Positions 8,543 to 16,730 of a stretch of 44,026 nt of DNA are shown here, piece after piece (position 1 is the first letter of the stretch; every line of letters starts with the position of its first letter). The translations under genes were made by a program, and so were the position numbers. Location: NCBI GenBank assembly GCA_017547845.1, contig JAFYNZ010000012.1, positions 1 to 44,026 of the forward strand. The letters run 5' to 3'. The notes under the pieces are model-generated. The model did not search any database. It was not told the origin of the DNA and saw only the letters and a list, made by a program, of their open reading frames with translations. Source of the stretch: Muribaculaceae bacterium (GTDB lineage Bacteria > Bacteroidota > Bacteroidia > Bacteroidales > Muribaculaceae).

Positions 8543-8586
8543 GACAGGGGAATTGCCGAAAAAAATATTGTGCAATTCCCTATGTC
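8543..8586 (+). terminator. Hairpin after pgk
   Basis: GGGAATTGC (8548-8556) pairs with GCAATTCCC (8572-8580), and GACA (8543-8546) with TGTC (8583-8586). There is no T-run, so it may act as an RNA 3'-end stabiliser or a weak terminator. Confidence 0.55.
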
Positions 8587-8680
8587 GGAATTGTGCTGAG
8601 AATCAATCGATTGAAGGGTAAAAAGGGGTGAAGTATGAGTTAAATCGTCATATTTCTGATTTATTTTTTGCATTTCAATC

Positions 8681-8711
8681 TTTGCTTTTTACGAAAATAA
8701 TTGTAATTTTG
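8681..8711 (+). promoter_or_regulatory. Promoter of the exbB-exbD-exbD-tonB operon
   Basis: TTTG (8681-8684), 19 bp and TAATTTTG (8704-8711) are perfect matches to both promoter boxes. Confidence 0.85.
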
Positions 8712-8862
8712 CGTTGTTTTTGGGTTACTACAACGAATAGGTAGATGATGGAGTCTATAATTGGTTGATTATAATGGCTTAAAAACGGAAAAACTTACAA
8801 TTAAGATAATAAGAAAAAACATTTTAAAAACTTAATATTAACAATTTAACTAATTAAAAATT

Positions 8863-9699
8863 ATGGAATCTCAACAAGCTAAGCCGGCTAAGCCAGCTAA
8901 GAAAGATGAAAAAATCAGCAACGTTCGCGGTATCCGCAGCGCATTCCTCGTGATTTTGGCATGTGCAGTAGTTGCAGTGTGTGTGTTCATGTTCGTAATG
9001 GGTGATGCTGCAAACTTCGAAGGCAACGACCCAGTAAACGGTCACCCAATCAACCTTCTCGGTACAATCTACAAGGGTGGTTTCATCGTACCTATCCTCC
9101 AAACATTGTTCCTTACAGTAATCGTACTTTCAGTTGAACGTTGGATCGCTCTTTCTTCAGCTCAAGGTAAGGGTAACACTTCTAAGTTCGTTGCAGAAAT
9201 CAAGAAGCTTCTTTCTGAAAACAAGATCGACGCTGCTATGGAACTCTGCAAGAAGCAAAGAGGTTCTGTTGCATCTGTAGTTTACAACACATTGGTTAAG
9301 TACAAAGAAATGGACGCTAACACAGTTCTTTCAAAAGAACAAAAGCTTACTACTCTTCGTAACGAAGTAGAAGAAGCTACAGCACTCGAAATGCCAGCTC
9401 TTTCACAAAACCTTCCAATCGTTGCAACTCTTACAACTCTTGGTACTCTCGTCGGTCTTCTCGGTACCGTAATGGGTATGATCAAATCATTCCAAGCTCT
9501 TGCAACTTCTGGTTCACCAGACTCAACAGCTCTTTCAACTGGTATCTCTGAAGCGCTTATCAATACAGCATTCGGTATCGCAACTGGTGCATTCGCTGTA
9601 ATTTCTTATAACTTCTACACCAACAAGATCGACAACTTGACCTACGCTATCGACGAAATCGGTTTCTCAATTGTTGCTACATTCGCTGCTACTCACTAA
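8863..9699 (+). CDS. exbB: ExbB/TolQ/MotA-family proton channel
   Basis: This inner-membrane channel subunit harvests the proton-motive force for TonB. The 278-residue product has a Lys/Pro/Ala-rich cytoplasmic start (residues 1-20) and hydrophobic segments at about 24-46, 72-97, 184-209 and 230-250. The third and fourth are the conserved ExbB pair, with the pattern L-G-T-L-V-G-L-L-G-T-V-x-G-M-I and A-L-x-N-T-A-F-G-I-A-T-G. The segment between holds the usual cytoplasmic helical region. The four apparent segments, against three in E. coli ExbB, reflect an added N-terminal helix. Two exbD genes and tonB follow in the same direction. Codon choice is strikingly uniform (AAC, TTC, AAG, GGT), consistent with high expression. 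Confidence 0.93.
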   Translation: MESQQAKPAKPAKKDEKISNVRGIRSAFLVILACAVVAVCVFMFVMGDAANFEGNDPVNGHPINLLGTIYKGGFIVPILQTLFLTVIVLSVERWIALSSAQGKGNTSKFVAEIKKLLSENKIDAAMELCKKQRGSVASVVYNTLVKYKEMDANTVLSKEQKLTTLRNEVEEATALEMPALSQNLPIVATLTTLGTLVGLLGTVMGMIKSFQALATSGSPDSTALSTGISEALINTAFGIATGAFAVISYNFYTNKIDNLTYAIDEIGFSIVATFAATH

Positions 9700-9754
9700 T
9701 CAGCGTTGAAACAAACAGTTAAAAAATAATTTTAAACCGACAAATCATAGCAAT

Positions 9755-10471
9755 ATGGGAAGAGTACAAATGAAAAAGAAGAGCACATTCATCGACATGA
9801 CCGCGATGAGTGATGTTACTGTGCTTTTGCTTACCTTCTTCATGTTGACATCTACTTTCCTTGCTAAGGAACCAACTACAGTGGTCACACCTCCTTCAGT
9901 ATCTGAAGAAAAGGTTCAAGAGACCAACTTCGTACAGGTTCTTGTAAGCCCGGAAGGTAAGATTTGGCTCACAATGAACAACGACACATCTGCTCAATGG
10001 TCAAATGAGAGAATGAGAATGGAGTTGCTCGACAAGGTGGCTGAAATCTACAACGAGTCGCATAAGAACAAAATTAGCTTCTCGCCTGAGCAAAAGTACG
10101 CATTCAGCAAATTGGGCGCTTTCGGTGTGCCTTTGGCTAACATGGGAGAGTTCTTGGACCTCGCAGCTATGCCGGAAGGTACTACCAAGCAAGATGAATG
10201 GATTCAAGGTAAGACTGAAAAAGTCACAGGTATTCCAATCCAAAAGGAACAGGATGAACTCCATCCTACAGAGTTCCAAATGTGGATGAAGGCTATGCGT
10301 CAGACCAACAACGAAACTCTTGCGCAAGCTATCAAAGATGGTACAGGTGTAGCTATCAAGGCTGACCAAAACACATCTTACGAAATCGTTCACATGGTGA
10401 TGGATAACCTCCAGACAATCCACATGAATAAGTTCACATTATTAACAGCATTAAAGACAGAAGGAGAATAA
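9755..10471 (+). CDS. exbD: ExbD-like biopolymer transport protein, copy 1
   Basis: The product is 238 residues with one N-terminal membrane helix (~20-40). It has the family pattern D-M-T-A-M-S-D-V-T-V-L-L-L-T-F-F-M, which carries the conserved membrane Asp used in proton transfer. The rest is a periplasmic domain longer than that of E. coli ExbD (about 140 residues in total). A Lys-rich stretch precedes the helix, giving a cytoplasmic N terminus. It lies 55 bp after exbB and 4 bp before the second exbD, so the two ExbD subunits are probably made together and may form a mixed dimer inside the ExbB ring; the mixed dimer is inference. Confidence 0.92.
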   Translation: MGRVQMKKKSTFIDMTAMSDVTVLLLTFFMLTSTFLAKEPTTVVTPPSVSEEKVQETNFVQVLVSPEGKIWLTMNNDTSAQWSNERMRMELLDKVAEIYNESHKNKISFSPEQKYAFSKLGAFGVPLANMGEFLDLAAMPEGTTKQDEWIQGKTEKVTGIPIQKEQDELHPTEFQMWMKAMRQTNNETLAQAIKDGTGVAIKADQNTSYEIVHMVMDNLQTIHMNKFTLLTALKTEGE

Positions 10472-10475
10472 TCAC

Positions 10476-11219
10476 ATGGCACAGATTGAAACAGGCGGTG
10501 GTGATGGCAAAGGTAAGAGCCACCAGAAAAAAATGTCGATCCATGTGGACTTTACTCCAATGGTGGACATGAACATGTTGCTCATTACGTTCTTTATGTT
10601 GTGTACAACTATGATTAAGTCACAAACTCTTAATATTGCTTTGCCTTCTAACGAAAAGGTTGAGAATGTTGAGAACATGTCGCAAGCTTCAGCTGACGAC
10701 GCTGTGACTATCATCCTTGATGCTAAACGTAAAAAAGGCTCATTTGATGTTGATACAGTTAACGGTAAGGTAGTCAACGAAGTTTATTACTTCGAAGGCA
10801 AGCCTGGTGGCGACGAAGGTATGTTTGACGCTGCTGGTAATATCCTTTCTGCTAACAACAACCTTCAAAAGGCAGAATTCCTTGCTAACAATGCTGACGG
10901 TACTTCACAAGGTATCCGTAAGCTTATCCAACAACGTAACAAGGAAGTGCTCGTTGAAATCAATAAGCTTAAAGAACGTTTCCGCAAAGAAGAAATCAAC
11001 CAAGAGCAATACGATAGTCTTTCAAAGAAAGTTCGTCGTGATGAAAAGTTGAAAAAACCTGTAATCATCATCAAGTCGACTAACCAAGCTTCTTATGGTA
11101 GCCTTGTTCAGATCCTTGACGAAATGCAGATTAACTCAATTTCTAAGTATCAGATCGACAACATGACTCGCGTAGACTCTGTGATGCTAATTGATTACCA
11201 AAACAATCATCGTAATTGA
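10476..11219 (+). CDS. exbD: ExbD-like biopolymer transport protein, copy 2
   Basis: The product is 247 residues. The single membrane helix (~28-48) carries V-D-F-T-P-M-V-D-M-N-M-L-L-I-T-F-F-M, again with the membrane Asp. The periplasmic part holds a Lys/Arg/Glu-rich helical insert (~150-185) not seen in E. coli ExbD, then a closing segment K-P-V-I-I-I-K-S-T-N-Q-A-S-Y-G that matches the usual ExbD C-terminal fold. It starts 4 bp after the stop of copy 1, with AAGGAGAA as a possible ribosome-binding site in the end of copy 1. The two copies are clearly diverged rather than a recent duplication. Confidence 0.92.
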   Translation: MAQIETGGGDGKGKSHQKKMSIHVDFTPMVDMNMLLITFFMLCTTMIKSQTLNIALPSNEKVENVENMSQASADDAVTIILDAKRKKGSFDVDTVNGKVVNEVYYFEGKPGGDEGMFDAAGNILSANNNLQKAEFLANNADGTSQGIRKLIQQRNKEVLVEINKLKERFRKEEINQEQYDSLSKKVRRDEKLKKPVIIIKSTNQASYGSLVQILDEMQINSISKYQIDNMTRVDSVMLIDYQNNHRN

Positions 11220-11256
11220 TGTTAGATTTATTAACCTTTAAATGTAGAAAAAGACT

Positions 11257-12123
11257 ATGGCAAAGAATGTAGATCTAACCTCGAAAGAATGGCGTGACCT
11301 CGTATTCGAAGGCAAAAACCAAGAATTCGGCGCATACCAACTCCGTAAGTCAAGCGACAAGCGTCACAACTTGGCGATGCTTTACGTTTTGATTGGTTTG
11401 GCAGTTGTAGGTGCAATCCTTTTCTCACTTTCTATCTATAACGACTACCGCGCAGAAATCGAAGCGGCAGAAGCTAAAGAACGTGCAGAAAAGATGTCAG
11501 CAGCTCAATTGGCACAAATGGAAGAAGTTGAAGAAGTCGAAGAAGAAGTTGAAGAACAACGTTTCGAACAACCTGAAATCGAAGTTCCTCAAGAAGTACT
11601 TGCGACTGTACAGGTAACTCAAATCGCTATCGTTGACGCTGAAGAAGTGAAGAACGAAGTGATGGATATGGAAGCTCAAAAGGAAGACAACACAGCTCGT
11701 GGTGTCGTTAACCAAGAAGGTTCTGATGACGCTGACAAATTCCAAGCAGTTGCAGAACAGGTCGTTGTTAAAGAACCGGAACCAGAACCAGTGAAGGAAG
11801 AGGAAATCTTCGTAGCTGTAGAGCAACAACCTGAATTCCCAGGTGGTAACGCTGCATTGATGAAGTGGTTGGGTAACAATATCCGTTATCCACAGATGGC
11901 TCTTGAAAACGGCATCTCTGGTCGTGTAATCGTTAAGTTCGTCGTTGAAAAAGATGGTTCTGTAAGTGGTGTAACACTCGTGAGAGGTGTCGATAAGGAC
12001 CTCGACCGCGAAGCACTCCGCGTTGTTAAGTCTATGCCAAAATGGCAACCAGGTAAGAACAACGGTCAATCAGTGCGTTGCTACTTTACACTCCCAGTTA
12101 CTTTCAAGATCCAAGAACAGTAA
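11257..12123 (+). CDS. tonB: TonB energy transducer
   Basis: This protein links the ExbB/ExbD motor to outer-membrane TonB-dependent receptors. The 288-residue product has a cytoplasmic start, a membrane helix at ~39-60, a long acidic Glu/Val-rich spacer (~85-190, with E-V-E-E repeats and E-P-E-P-E-P-V) and a C-terminal TonB domain (~190-288). That domain has P-E-F-P-G-G, Y-P, G-x-V-x-V-x-F-V-V-E-K-D-G and a final strand. E. coli TonB has a Pro/Lys-rich spacer; the acidic spacer here fits Bacteroidota TonB proteins. The N-terminal ~38 residues (E-W-R-D-L-V-F-E-G-K-N-Q-E-F-G-A-Y) are a conserved start in this phylum. A perfect terminator closes the operon. Confidence 0.95.
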   Translation: MAKNVDLTSKEWRDLVFEGKNQEFGAYQLRKSSDKRHNLAMLYVLIGLAVVGAILFSLSIYNDYRAEIEAAEAKERAEKMSAAQLAQMEEVEEVEEEVEEQRFEQPEIEVPQEVLATVQVTQIAIVDAEEVKNEVMDMEAQKEDNTARGVVNQEGSDDADKFQAVAEQVVVKEPEPEPVKEEEIFVAVEQQPEFPGGNAALMKWLGNNIRYPQMALENGISGRVIVKFVVEKDGSVSGVTLVRGVDKDLDREALRVVKSMPKWQPGKNNGQSVRCYFTLPVTFKIQEQ

Positions 12124-12144
12124 TCTATTTAAATCCTTAATAAT

Positions 12145-12176
12145 AAAGCCAGGCAGAATCTGCCTGGCTTTTTTTG
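12145..12176 (+). terminator. Rho-independent terminator of the exb/ton operon
   Basis: An 11-bp perfect GC-rich stem (12145-12155 with 12161-12171) has a 5-nt loop and runs into a T-tract. Confidence 0.95.
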
Positions 12177-12313
12177 ATTTATTAGTATTTGATGGTTGGG
12201 AATATCAAATTTAATTACTAACTTTACACAAAATTTTTACATAGCTTTATAGAGTTCAAACTAAAGAATTGATTGCGTGTTATAAATAGCACAGGAATTA
12301 ATAATTGAGTATT

Positions 12314-12517
12314 ATGAGCAACAACAATCATTTGCCTAAAGGGGCTCGACTCCTATTCGGAATCTTCATGATTTTGGTCTACGTTGGAATGGGCTCGCTT
12401 TTCCTTATGGGTTATTTTGAGACCATATTGCCCACGACTATCGGAAACATTGTGGGCGTAATTTTGGCCATCTATGGCGTGTGGAGAGGTTATCGACTCT
12501 TTAAGGGTATGAGATAA
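12314..12517 (+). CDS. Small membrane protein with two helices
   Basis: The 67-residue product has two hydrophobic segments (about 15-35 and 42-60) separated by a short Pro/Thr loop and ends in a basic tail. The ATG at 12314 is preferred over the in-frame TTG at 12305. It lies 10 bp upstream of the PstS-like lipoprotein gene, which suggests co-transcription. I do not recognise the family. I recall small proteins of this kind between tonB and pstS-like genes in other Bacteroidales but cannot confirm it here. Confidence 0.75.
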   Translation: MSNNNHLPKGARLLFGIFMILVYVGMGSLFLMGYFETILPTTIGNIVGVILAIYGVWRGYRLFKGMR

Positions 12518-12527
12518 ATAGGTAAGA

Positions 12528-13517
12528 ATGAAGAAAGTATTAAATTTTTGTAATAGCATAGTTGCATTATTGGCGCTTCCCTTCCTTATGGCGTCATGTA
12601 ATCCTACTGTCAAGGGTGATTATAGCAAGGGTAGTGCAACGATTTATTGTGATGAGGGTTTCAAGAATATTCTTGATGAAGAGATTTCTGTCTTCGAGTA
12701 TCATTACCCGGAGGCGTCGATTATCCCTTACTATGTAAGCGAGGTAGAGGCGATAGATGCGTTGATTGACAACAAGACAAACGCTATCGTAGTGACTCGT
12801 GAGCTTTCTGATGAGCAACGTGAGTATATCAAGTCCAAGCATAGACTTGTCGCAAAGTCGCATTGCATTGCAGTCGATGCTGTAGCACTTATCACCAACA
12901 AGGCAAATCCTATCAATCAGTTGTCATTGGACGACATTAAGATGATTCTCCAAGGCGAAATTGTCAATTGGCGTCAGATGGGTTGGGACAATACGGATAC
13001 AATCAAGATAGTGTTTGATAATCCGGGTTCGTCAACACTCAAATTCATGAAGGACAAGTTCATCGGAAAAGATGGCTCATTCCCAAAGAATGCCTATGCT
13101 CAAAAGACTAATGGTCAGGTGTTTGACATTGTGAAGAATGATCGTGATGCTCTCGGTATCATCAGCGTCAGCTGGCTTGCCGACGACTTGACAACAGCCA
13201 AGGAAATATCTATTGAAAAACGTGTTGACAACCTCAAGAACGGAAGTGATACTATTTCAACAGTTCTCACTGACGAAGTTAAGATACTTCGCGTTTCCAA
13301 GCCTGATGAACTTGAAGGCTTCAAGCCATATCAAGCATATATCAACAGCGGTGAGTATCCGTTGTATCGTAAGGTTTACATGATTCACACCGGTTCGAAT
13401 GCTACTTTGCCGCATGCATTCTATTCGTTTGTGACAGGTTTTATCGGACAGAAGATAATTTCGCAAACAGGTATTATGCCGTATCATGTTCATACGCGTC
13501 TTGTCGAACTCCAATAA
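12528..13517 (+). CDS. PstS-like phosphate-binding family lipoprotein
   Basis: The 329-residue product has a lipoprotein signal with the lipobox L-M-A-S-C (Cys24). The rest is a type II periplasmic binding-protein fold of the PstS family, with an A-I-V-V-T-R-E-L-S segment, the phosphate-site-like N-P-G-S-S-T region and a closing G-F-I-G-Q-K motif typical of PstS. No pstCAB permease genes follow, so this may not be part of a classical phosphate importer. Its place between the TonB operon and a TPR protein suggests an envelope role in Bacteroidota, but that is inference. Confidence 0.82.
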   Translation: MKKVLNFCNSIVALLALPFLMASCNPTVKGDYSKGSATIYCDEGFKNILDEEISVFEYHYPEASIIPYYVSEVEAIDALIDNKTNAIVVTRELSDEQREYIKSKHRLVAKSHCIAVDAVALITNKANPINQLSLDDIKMILQGEIVNWRQMGWDNTDTIKIVFDNPGSSTLKFMKDKFIGKDGSFPKNAYAQKTNGQVFDIVKNDRDALGIISVSWLADDLTTAKEISIEKRVDNLKNGSDTISTVLTDEVKILRVSKPDELEGFKPYQAYINSGEYPLYRKVYMIHTGSNATLPHAFYSFVTGFIGQKIISQTGIMPYHVHTRLVELQ

Positions 13518-13585
13518 TAGCAGAATAAACCTTGCGACAATTACGCAGTCAAAAATAGAAACTAATAACTAAAATCAACAATAAA

Positions 13586-15223
13586 ATGAAACTTAGATCA
13601 TTAATCTCACTCTGCTTGGCAGGTGCTTCCATCACTGCAATGGCTCAAGGCTATAAGGATGGTATCGAATATTACAAGGCAGATCAGTTCAAAAACGCCA
13701 AAGAGCTTTTGAACCGTAACATCAACAACGCTGACACAGATAAGGCAGCGTCATACTACTATCTCGGTTGCATCTCAATGCATGAGGGTAATCTTCCGGA
13801 AGCAACTTCAATGTTCAACAAGGGTGTTGAAGCTAATCCAGAGTATGCTTACAACTATGTAGGTCTCGGTGCTATCGAGTTGGCTAATAAGTCACCTAAA
13901 ACTGCTGCAGCACAATTCAAGCAGGCTGAAAAGTTGGCTAAAAAGGATTTGGCAGTTTATGTTGCGGTAGCTCGCGCTTACTATAATGCAGACCCTGTGG
14001 CTTATGCAGAAGAAGTAGAAAAGAAGATGGACAAGGTGAGAAAGTCATCTCCAAACTTCGCTCCTCAGATTGCAGACTTCTACATGTTTGAAGGTGATAT
14101 GGCTGCTGACAAGTCTGATTGGGGTGCTGCTGCAGGTCGTTATGAAATGGCCACAACTTATGACCCTGCTGCAACTGAAGCTTACGTGAAGGGTGCATCT
14201 ATGTATCTCAAGATTAACCCTAACTACTCTATCCAGTTGCTTAAGAAGCTTCTCCAGCTTAACCCAACTTCAGCGCTTGGTCAACGTGAATTGGCTGATA
14301 AGTACTACGATACAAAGAAGTATAAAGAGGCTGTAGCCGAGTATGCTAAGTATGTGCAAAACCCTAACCACTTCAAGCAAGACGAAGACCGCTATGCTTT
14401 CCTTTTGTTCTTTAGTGGTGACTTCAATGCAGGTTATGAATTTGCTTCTAAGCTTCTCGCTGAAAACCCAACAAACTTCACAGCTCAACGCTACCAATTC
14501 ATGAATGCTGCTCAGCTTCCTGAAATGAAGGATCAACTCCTTCCTATGGCAGAAGCTTTGATCGCTAACCACAACGATACCAATCGTTTTGCAGCTATCG
14601 ACTATATCCTTATCTCTGAAGAGCTTAAGAATGCTAAGCAATATGAAAAGGCTGTGGCTCTTCTCGAAGAAGGTATCAAGGAAATGCCTGATAACTCACA
14701 GTTCTATAAGAATCTTGCAATGATTTATGTAGAGCAAAACATGATTGCTAAGGCTGCAGACGTATACTTGGGTTATATGGCAAGTCTCGAAAAGGCTACA
14801 TTTAACGACAAGGTGCAATATGCAACATTCTGCTACTACGGTGCTATCGAGAAGAAGACAACAGATGCCACTCGCTCTGCTGAACTCTTCGATAAGGCAA
14901 CAGAAATCGCAAACGACCTTGCTACTACTTACACAACTCACCCACGCGGTTACAAGTTGCTCGGTGATATCAAGGTGCAACGAGCCGACCAAGCTGAAGT
15001 TGCTACAATCGCATTCGACGAATACATGAAGGCATGCAATGTGATCGAAGCATCAGGTAATGCTGCTCAATATGCATCAGATGCTAAGGTTGTGTTCAAC
15101 TACCTCGGTAACTACTATCTCGAACAAAACGACGTAGAAACAGCGAAGATCTATTTTTACAAATATCTTGAAATCGACCCTAAGAATGATGCATATAGAG
15201 CATTCGTTGAAGGTTTGAAGTAA
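13586..15223 (+). CDS. Exported tetratricopeptide-repeat protein
   Basis: The 545-residue product has a cleavable signal peptide (cut likely after A-M-A, residue ~20) followed by TPR units over most of its length. Clear ones lie near residues 55-90, 90-120, 165-200, 235-265 and 375-410, with the A-x-x-Y-Y-x-L-G and N-P-x-x-x-A-Y-x-x-x-G-x patterns. It is predicted periplasmic or outer-membrane associated, acting through protein-protein contacts. It follows the PstS-like gene by 68 bp on the same strand and ends at a strong terminator. Synteny with exbB-tonB suggests a part in TonB-linked transport or envelope homeostasis; this is not shown by the sequence itself. Confidence 0.85.
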   Translation: MKLRSLISLCLAGASITAMAQGYKDGIEYYKADQFKNAKELLNRNINNADTDKAASYYYLGCISMHEGNLPEATSMFNKGVEANPEYAYNYVGLGAIELANKSPKTAAAQFKQAEKLAKKDLAVYVAVARAYYNADPVAYAEEVEKKMDKVRKSSPNFAPQIADFYMFEGDMAADKSDWGAAAGRYEMATTYDPAATEAYVKGASMYLKINPNYSIQLLKKLLQLNPTSALGQRELADKYYDTKKYKEAVAEYAKYVQNPNHFKQDEDRYAFLLFFSGDFNAGYEFASKLLAENPTNFTAQRYQFMNAAQLPEMKDQLLPMAEALIANHNDTNRFAAIDYILISEELKNAKQYEKAVALLEEGIKEMPDNSQFYKNLAMIYVEQNMIAKAADVYLGYMASLEKATFNDKVQYATFCYYGAIEKKTTDATRSAELFDKATEIANDLATTYTTHPRGYKLLGDIKVQRADQAEVATIAFDEYMKACNVIEASGNAAQYASDAKVVFNYLGNYYLEQNDVETAKIYFYKYLEIDPKNDAYRAFVEGLK

Positions 15224-15245
15224 CAAAATTCTTTAAAATCGAAAT

Positions 15246-15285
15246 AAAAAATGGATATCTACTTTGGTAGGTGTCCATTTTTTTA
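15246..15285 (+). terminator. Terminator whose loop is the next promoter's -33 box
   Basis: A 13-bp stem (15250-15262 with 15267-15279) pairs at every position, counting two G-U wobbles. The flanking A and T runs extend it. The 4-nt loop, TTTG at 15263-15266, is also the -33 element of the nqr promoter. Confidence 0.85.
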
Positions 15286-15293
15286 TAACTTTG
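15263..15293 (+). promoter_or_regulatory. Promoter of the nqr operon
   Basis: TTTG (15263-15266), 19 bp and TAACTTTG (15286-15293) match both boxes exactly. The -33 box sits in the loop of the preceding terminator. Confidence 0.85.
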
Positions 15294-15378
15294 TGTGCAA
15301 CTTTTAAAGGTATCGGTAGACCTATATTAACACTTGTTTGTTATTCATATATGGCTATCATAATTTTTATCGTTAGAA

Positions 15379-16713
15379 ATGGCTGAGGTTAAGAAAATTA
15401 AAAAAGGATTAGATATTTGCCTTTATGGCAAAGCTTCAGACAATGTCGTTTCTGATACGGCATCGGAATTATTTGCCGTTTGTCCTGACGACTACCCCGG
15501 ATATGTGTGGAAGTTGTGTGTGCAGGTAGGCGATAGTGTGCTGAAGGGTGGACCTCTGATGCATGACAAGAATAAGCGGCAGATTTTTATGTGTTCACCG
15601 GTGAGTGGTGTAGTGACAGAGATTATTCGTGGTGAGCGACGCAAGATTGAAGCAGTCGTAATCAAAAGTGATGGGTCTACACATGAAAAAGAGTTTAAGA
15701 CTCCTCAATCATGTCAAGATCTTATCGACTTGCTTTGTCAGAGTGGTCTCTGGGCTATGATGCGTCAGCGACCATACGATATAATTCCTGACCCTGATGT
15801 GCGTCCGCGAGATATATTCGTCACAGCGTTTGACTCTGCTCCGTTGGCTCCTGAGATGATTTCGTCGTCAGACCATGGTGTGCTTGAAGAGGGGTTAAAG
15901 GCCTTGAGATCGCTCACAGATGGCAAGGTCTACTTAGGTGTAAAGTTTGGCTCAGGTATCTCGTCGTCGGCTGCTATCGTGACCGAATTTGTAGGACCAC
16001 ACCCTGCAGGTAATGTCGGTGTTCAGATTGCTAATATATCACCTGTCAATAAGGGCGATGTGGTGTGGTGTCTTGATGCTCGCACAGTGTGTCGAATCGG
16101 TAGATTGCTGAGTGAGAATACTCTGGACATGACTACGACGATAGCATTGACCGGCGAACTTGTCGACAATCCTCATATGATAAAGACTTCGATAGGAGCT
16201 GCAATTCCGACTCTTATCGGTGGTCAACTTTCAAGCAAAGCTGTCAATCCACGCGTAATTTCGGGCAATGTTTTGACTGGCGTGAAGGTGAGTCGTGAGT
16301 CGGGTTTCCTCCGTTATCCATATCGTCAGATAACAGTTATCAACGAAGGTGATAGTGCTGACGAGTTTATGGGATGGGCTTCACTCAATCCACTGAAATA
16401 CAGTGTAAAACGCACATTCCCTGCTTTCCTTAGAGGACTTGCCAAGCCATTCCGTTTTGATGCTCGTCTGCTTGGTGGTCGCAGAGCGATGATAGTCAGT
16501 GGAGAGTATGACAAAGTGTTCCCAATGGATATCTACCCAGAATACCTTATTAAGGCGATATTGACATTCAACATCGACCGAATGGAGCAACTCGGCATCT
16601 ATGAGGTGGCTCCGGAGGATTTTGCCTTGGCAGAATTTGTCGACACATCTAAACTCGAACTTCAAAAGATAGTGCGCGAGGGTCTCGAACGCCTGCGTAA
16701 AGAACTAAGCTAA
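15379..16713 (+). CDS. nqrA: Na+-translocating NADH:quinone reductase subunit A
   Basis: This is the peripheral cytoplasmic subunit of the Na+-NQR complex, which oxidises NADH, reduces quinone and pumps sodium. The 444-residue product matches the family length and start (K-K-I-K-K-G-L-D-I), with a biotinyl-like beta region (C-V-Q-V-G-D-S-V) and the conserved I-I-P-D-P and P-E-Y-L-I-K-A segments. It heads a six-gene operon in the standard order A to F. Gaps are 17 bp to nqrB and mostly under 30 bp further on. Confidence 0.96.
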   Translation: MAEVKKIKKGLDICLYGKASDNVVSDTASELFAVCPDDYPGYVWKLCVQVGDSVLKGGPLMHDKNKRQIFMCSPVSGVVTEIIRGERRKIEAVVIKSDGSTHEKEFKTPQSCQDLIDLLCQSGLWAMMRQRPYDIIPDPDVRPRDIFVTAFDSAPLAPEMISSSDHGVLEEGLKALRSLTDGKVYLGVKFGSGISSSAAIVTEFVGPHPAGNVGVQIANISPVNKGDVVWCLDARTVCRIGRLLSENTLDMTTTIALTGELVDNPHMIKTSIGAAIPTLIGGQLSSKAVNPRVISGNVLTGVKVSRESGFLRYPYRQITVINEGDSADEFMGWASLNPLKYSVKRTFPAFLRGLAKPFRFDARLLGGRRAMIVSGEYDKVFPMDIYPEYLIKAILTFNIDRMEQLGIYEVAPEDFALAEFVDTSKLELQKIVREGLERLRKELS

Positions 16714-16730
16714 CTCAAATAGTTATCGTT

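Larger units (their letters stand above)
8513..8862. other. 350-bp intergenic region between pgk and exbB
   Basis: No credible reading frame was seen. The region holds a hairpin after pgk (8543-8586), a consensus promoter (8681-8711) and an AT-rich leader of about 145 nt before exbB. Nothing recognisable as a riboswitch was found in the leader. Confidence 0.7.

Noticed and set aside
15286-15378. Riboswitch or leader regulation ahead of nqrA
   Set aside because: The ~85-nt leader is AT-rich with no clear conserved fold; the hairpin nearby is explained as the upstream terminator.
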